Positions 5,351 to 7,591 of a stretch of 7,591 nt of DNA are shown here, in pieces. Origin of the DNA: an uncultured Panacagrimonas sp. GTDB lineage: Bacteria > Pseudomonadota > Gammaproteobacteria > Nevskiales > Nevskiaceae. The stretch's first letter is position 1. The number at the start of each line of letters is the position of its first letter. The stretch spans positions 1 through 7,591 of the forward strand of contig CAMLNE010000210.1 of NCBI GenBank assembly GCA_946481265.1. Reading direction: 5' to 3'. The notes under the pieces were generated by a model. That model saw only the letters and a program-made list of their open reading frames with translations. It ran no database searches and was not told the DNA's origin. The translations under genes and the position numbers were made by a program.

Positions 5351-6583
5351 TCAGTAGGTCTCCAGATGCAGGCGCCCCTCGGTCTTCATGCGCGCGTGCA
5401 GTTCCTTCCAGGCGATGCCGTGATGATCCGCCACGTAGCGCAGCGCATCCATGACGCCGTCCTCCATGCCCTTCAGGCCGCAGACATAGATGTGCGTCGC
5501 ATCGCTCTCGAGCAGCATGGCGACGTCCTGCGCCCGCTCGCGCATGAGGTCCTGCACGTAGGTCTTGGCCTGGCCGGCCTTGCGCGAGAAGGCGAGATTG
5601 ATGTCGATGAAATCCCTGGGCAGGTTCATCAGCGGCCCGAAGTACGGCAGCTCCTCCTTCGTGCGTGCGCCGAAGAACAGCATCAGCCTGCCGTCGCCGT
5701 CCCTGCGCAGCCGGCGGCGGCGCTCGGTCATGGCGCGCATCGGCGCCGAGCCGGTGCCCGTGCAGATCATCAGCAGGTTCGCCTTCGGATCGTCGGCCAT
5801 CAGGAAGCTGTTGCCGAAGGGACCGATCACCTTCACCTGGTCGCCCTTCTGCAGGTCGCAGACGTAGTTGGAGGCCACGCCGCGCACCGGGTTGCCGTCG
5901 TAGTCCGACGTGACCCGCTTCACCGTCAGCGACAGGTTGTTGTACCGGGGCCGCTCGCCATCGCGTGGACTGGCGATCGAATACTGCCGCGCGTGATGCG
6001 GCCGGCCATGCGCATCGGTGCCCGGCGGGATGATGCCGATGGACTGGCCTTCCAGCACCGGGAACGGCGAGGAGCCGAAGTCGAGCACGATGTGGTGCGT
6101 GTCGTATTCGCGACCGACCTCGGTGACGCGAAAGTTGCCGGTGACGGTGGCCACGGCCGGCTGCCTGAGCGTGTGCGTGTTGACCACGGCCGCGGGCGCG
6201 GACTTCGGTGGCACCGTCGAGCCGCGCGCGGCATCCACCGGGGGTGGCGTGTACCCGGCCTCGTCGCCATCGGCGCCGGTGGCACTCGGGGTGGCCGCTT
6301 CGGCGCCCTCGATCTCCTCTTCCGGCGGCAGCTCGTCCCAGCTCAGCTGCTCATCGAGCGTGTAGGCCTTCGCGCGCACGACCTTGCGCCAGTTGTCGAT
6401 CGAACCGGTCGGGCACGGCGAGATGCAGGCGTTGCAGCCATTGCAGATGGCCGGATCGACGACGTAGTTGCGCGAGTCGTGCGTGATGGCATCGACCGGG
6501 CAGGTCTCTTCGCAGGTGTTGCAGCGAATGCAGATGACCGGGTCGATCAGGTGCTGCTTGAGGATTTCAGCCGTAGCGCTCAT
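5351..6583 (-). CDS. boxA: Benzoyl-CoA oxygenase reductase component BoxA
   Basis: A 410-residue flavoprotein that passes electrons from NADPH to the epoxidase BoxB in the aerobic benzoyl-CoA (box) pathway. The N-terminus is a two-cluster ferredoxin domain: Cys18, 21, 24, 28 (CIRCNTCEETCP) and Cys47, 50, 53, 57 (CNGCNACISPCP) for two [4Fe-4S] clusters. A linker follows at about 75-145, acidic (PPEEEIEGAE) and then rich in Ala and Pro. The FAD-binding part has RQYSIAS at 199-205. The NADP domain has ICTGTGSAPMRAM (273-285), FFGARTKEELPYF (303-315) and YVCGLKGMEDGV (366-377), and the chain ends in the Tyr typical of ferredoxin-NADP reductase relatives. The ATG at 6583 has GGGA seven bases upstream. 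It follows boxB after a 132-base spacer holding a large inverted repeat. Domain order and context make the assignment firm. Confidence 0.95.
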   Translation of the reverse strand: MSATAEILKQHLIDPVICIRCNTCEETCPVDAITHDSRNYVVDPAICNGCNACISPCPTGSIDNWRKVVRAKAYTLDEQLSWDELPPEEEIEGAEAATPSATGADGDEAGYTPPPVDAARGSTVPPKSAPAAVVNTHTLRQPAVATVTGNFRVTEVGREYDTHHIVLDFGSSPFPVLEGQSIGIIPPGTDAHGRPHHARQYSIASPRDGERPRYNNLSLTVKRVTSDYDGNPVRGVASNYVCDLQKGDQVKVIGPFGNSFLMADDPKANLLMICTGTGSAPMRAMTERRRRLRRDGDGRLMLFFGARTKEELPYFGPLMNLPRDFIDINLAFSRKAGQAKTYVQDLMRERAQDVAMLLESDATHIYVCGLKGMEDGVMDALRYVADHHGIAWKELHARMKTEGRLHLETY

Positions 6584-6603
6584 CTCGGATTCCCGACAAA
6601 TTC

Positions 6604-6695
6604 ACCGCAAAGGCGCAAAGGGAAAAGAAAGGTCGCAGAGGACAAATTGCTTTTCTTTCTTTGCGCCCTTTCTTTTTCCTTTGCGCCTTTGCGGT
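6604..6695. repeat. Large CGCAAAGG inverted repeat between boxB and boxA
   Basis: Arms 6604-6642 and 6657-6695 are inverted copies: 35 of 39 positions agree, with a 14-base centre. The outermost 18 bases of each arm (ACCGCAAAGGCGCAAAGG) are identical, and each holds CGCAAAGG twice in tandem. The arms are strongly purine- or pyrimidine-biased, unlike the GC-rich coding DNA around. I recall similar CGCAAAGG palindromes as dispersed repeats, often miscalled as genes, in unrelated bacteria; their function is not known to me. The stem ends 20 bases ahead of the boxA ATG, so the transcript would fold next to its ribosome site. Confidence 0.75.
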
Positions 6696-6715
6696 TAAAA
6701 CTCTTTCACGCGATC

Positions 6716-7591
<876 letters not shown>

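Overview
The window is GC-rich DNA (about two thirds G+C by eye) with every recognisable gene on the minus strand. It looks like a chromosomal segment from a beta- or gammaproteobacterium able to degrade aromatic compounds aerobically. I base this on the box-type benzoyl-CoA oxygenase genes and on the general look of the proteins; the sequence alone does not fix a genus.

Right part (about 7591 down to 2666): a catabolic gene run, in transcription order boxB (5' end cut by the window edge), boxA, a crotonase-fold enoyl-CoA hydratase/isomerase homologue, a MaoC-type hot-dog hydratase and a PcaF/PaaJ-type 3-oxoadipyl-CoA thiolase, ending in a candidate intrinsic terminator. BoxA and BoxB together form the 2,3-epoxide of benzoyl-CoA. 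After BoxC and BoxD, which are not in this window, the carbon skeleton is a dehydroadipyl-CoA. The crotonase, MaoC and thiolase proteins fit as the lower section that isomerises, hydrates and cleaves it to succinyl-CoA and acetyl-CoA, but a 3-hydroxyacyl-CoA dehydrogenase is not present here. The operon promoter lies beyond the right edge.

The junctions of this run are unusual. The crotonase and MaoC genes overlap by one base (TGATG) next to a run of six G. Each of the other three spacers carries palindromic, repeat-like DNA: a 39-bp-arm CGCAAAGG inverted repeat between boxB and boxA, a REP-like GTAG hairpin between boxA and the crotonase, and a doublet of hairpins between maoC and the thiolase that starts on the maoC stop codon.

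Left part (about 2561 down to 150): three apparently separate minus-strand units: a small unrecognised 79-residue protein with a GTG start, an OsmC/Ohr-family protein, and an O-acetylhomoserine sulfhydrylase (MetY type). Two of them share a 14-base promoter core. Hairpins follow or precede these genes. Bases 1 to about 150 are very GC-rich and I see no gene in them. No RNA gene, insertion sequence, CRISPR array or defence system was found. The most unusual items are the crotonase that lacks both classical catalytic glutamates and the palindromes that punctuate the box operon.
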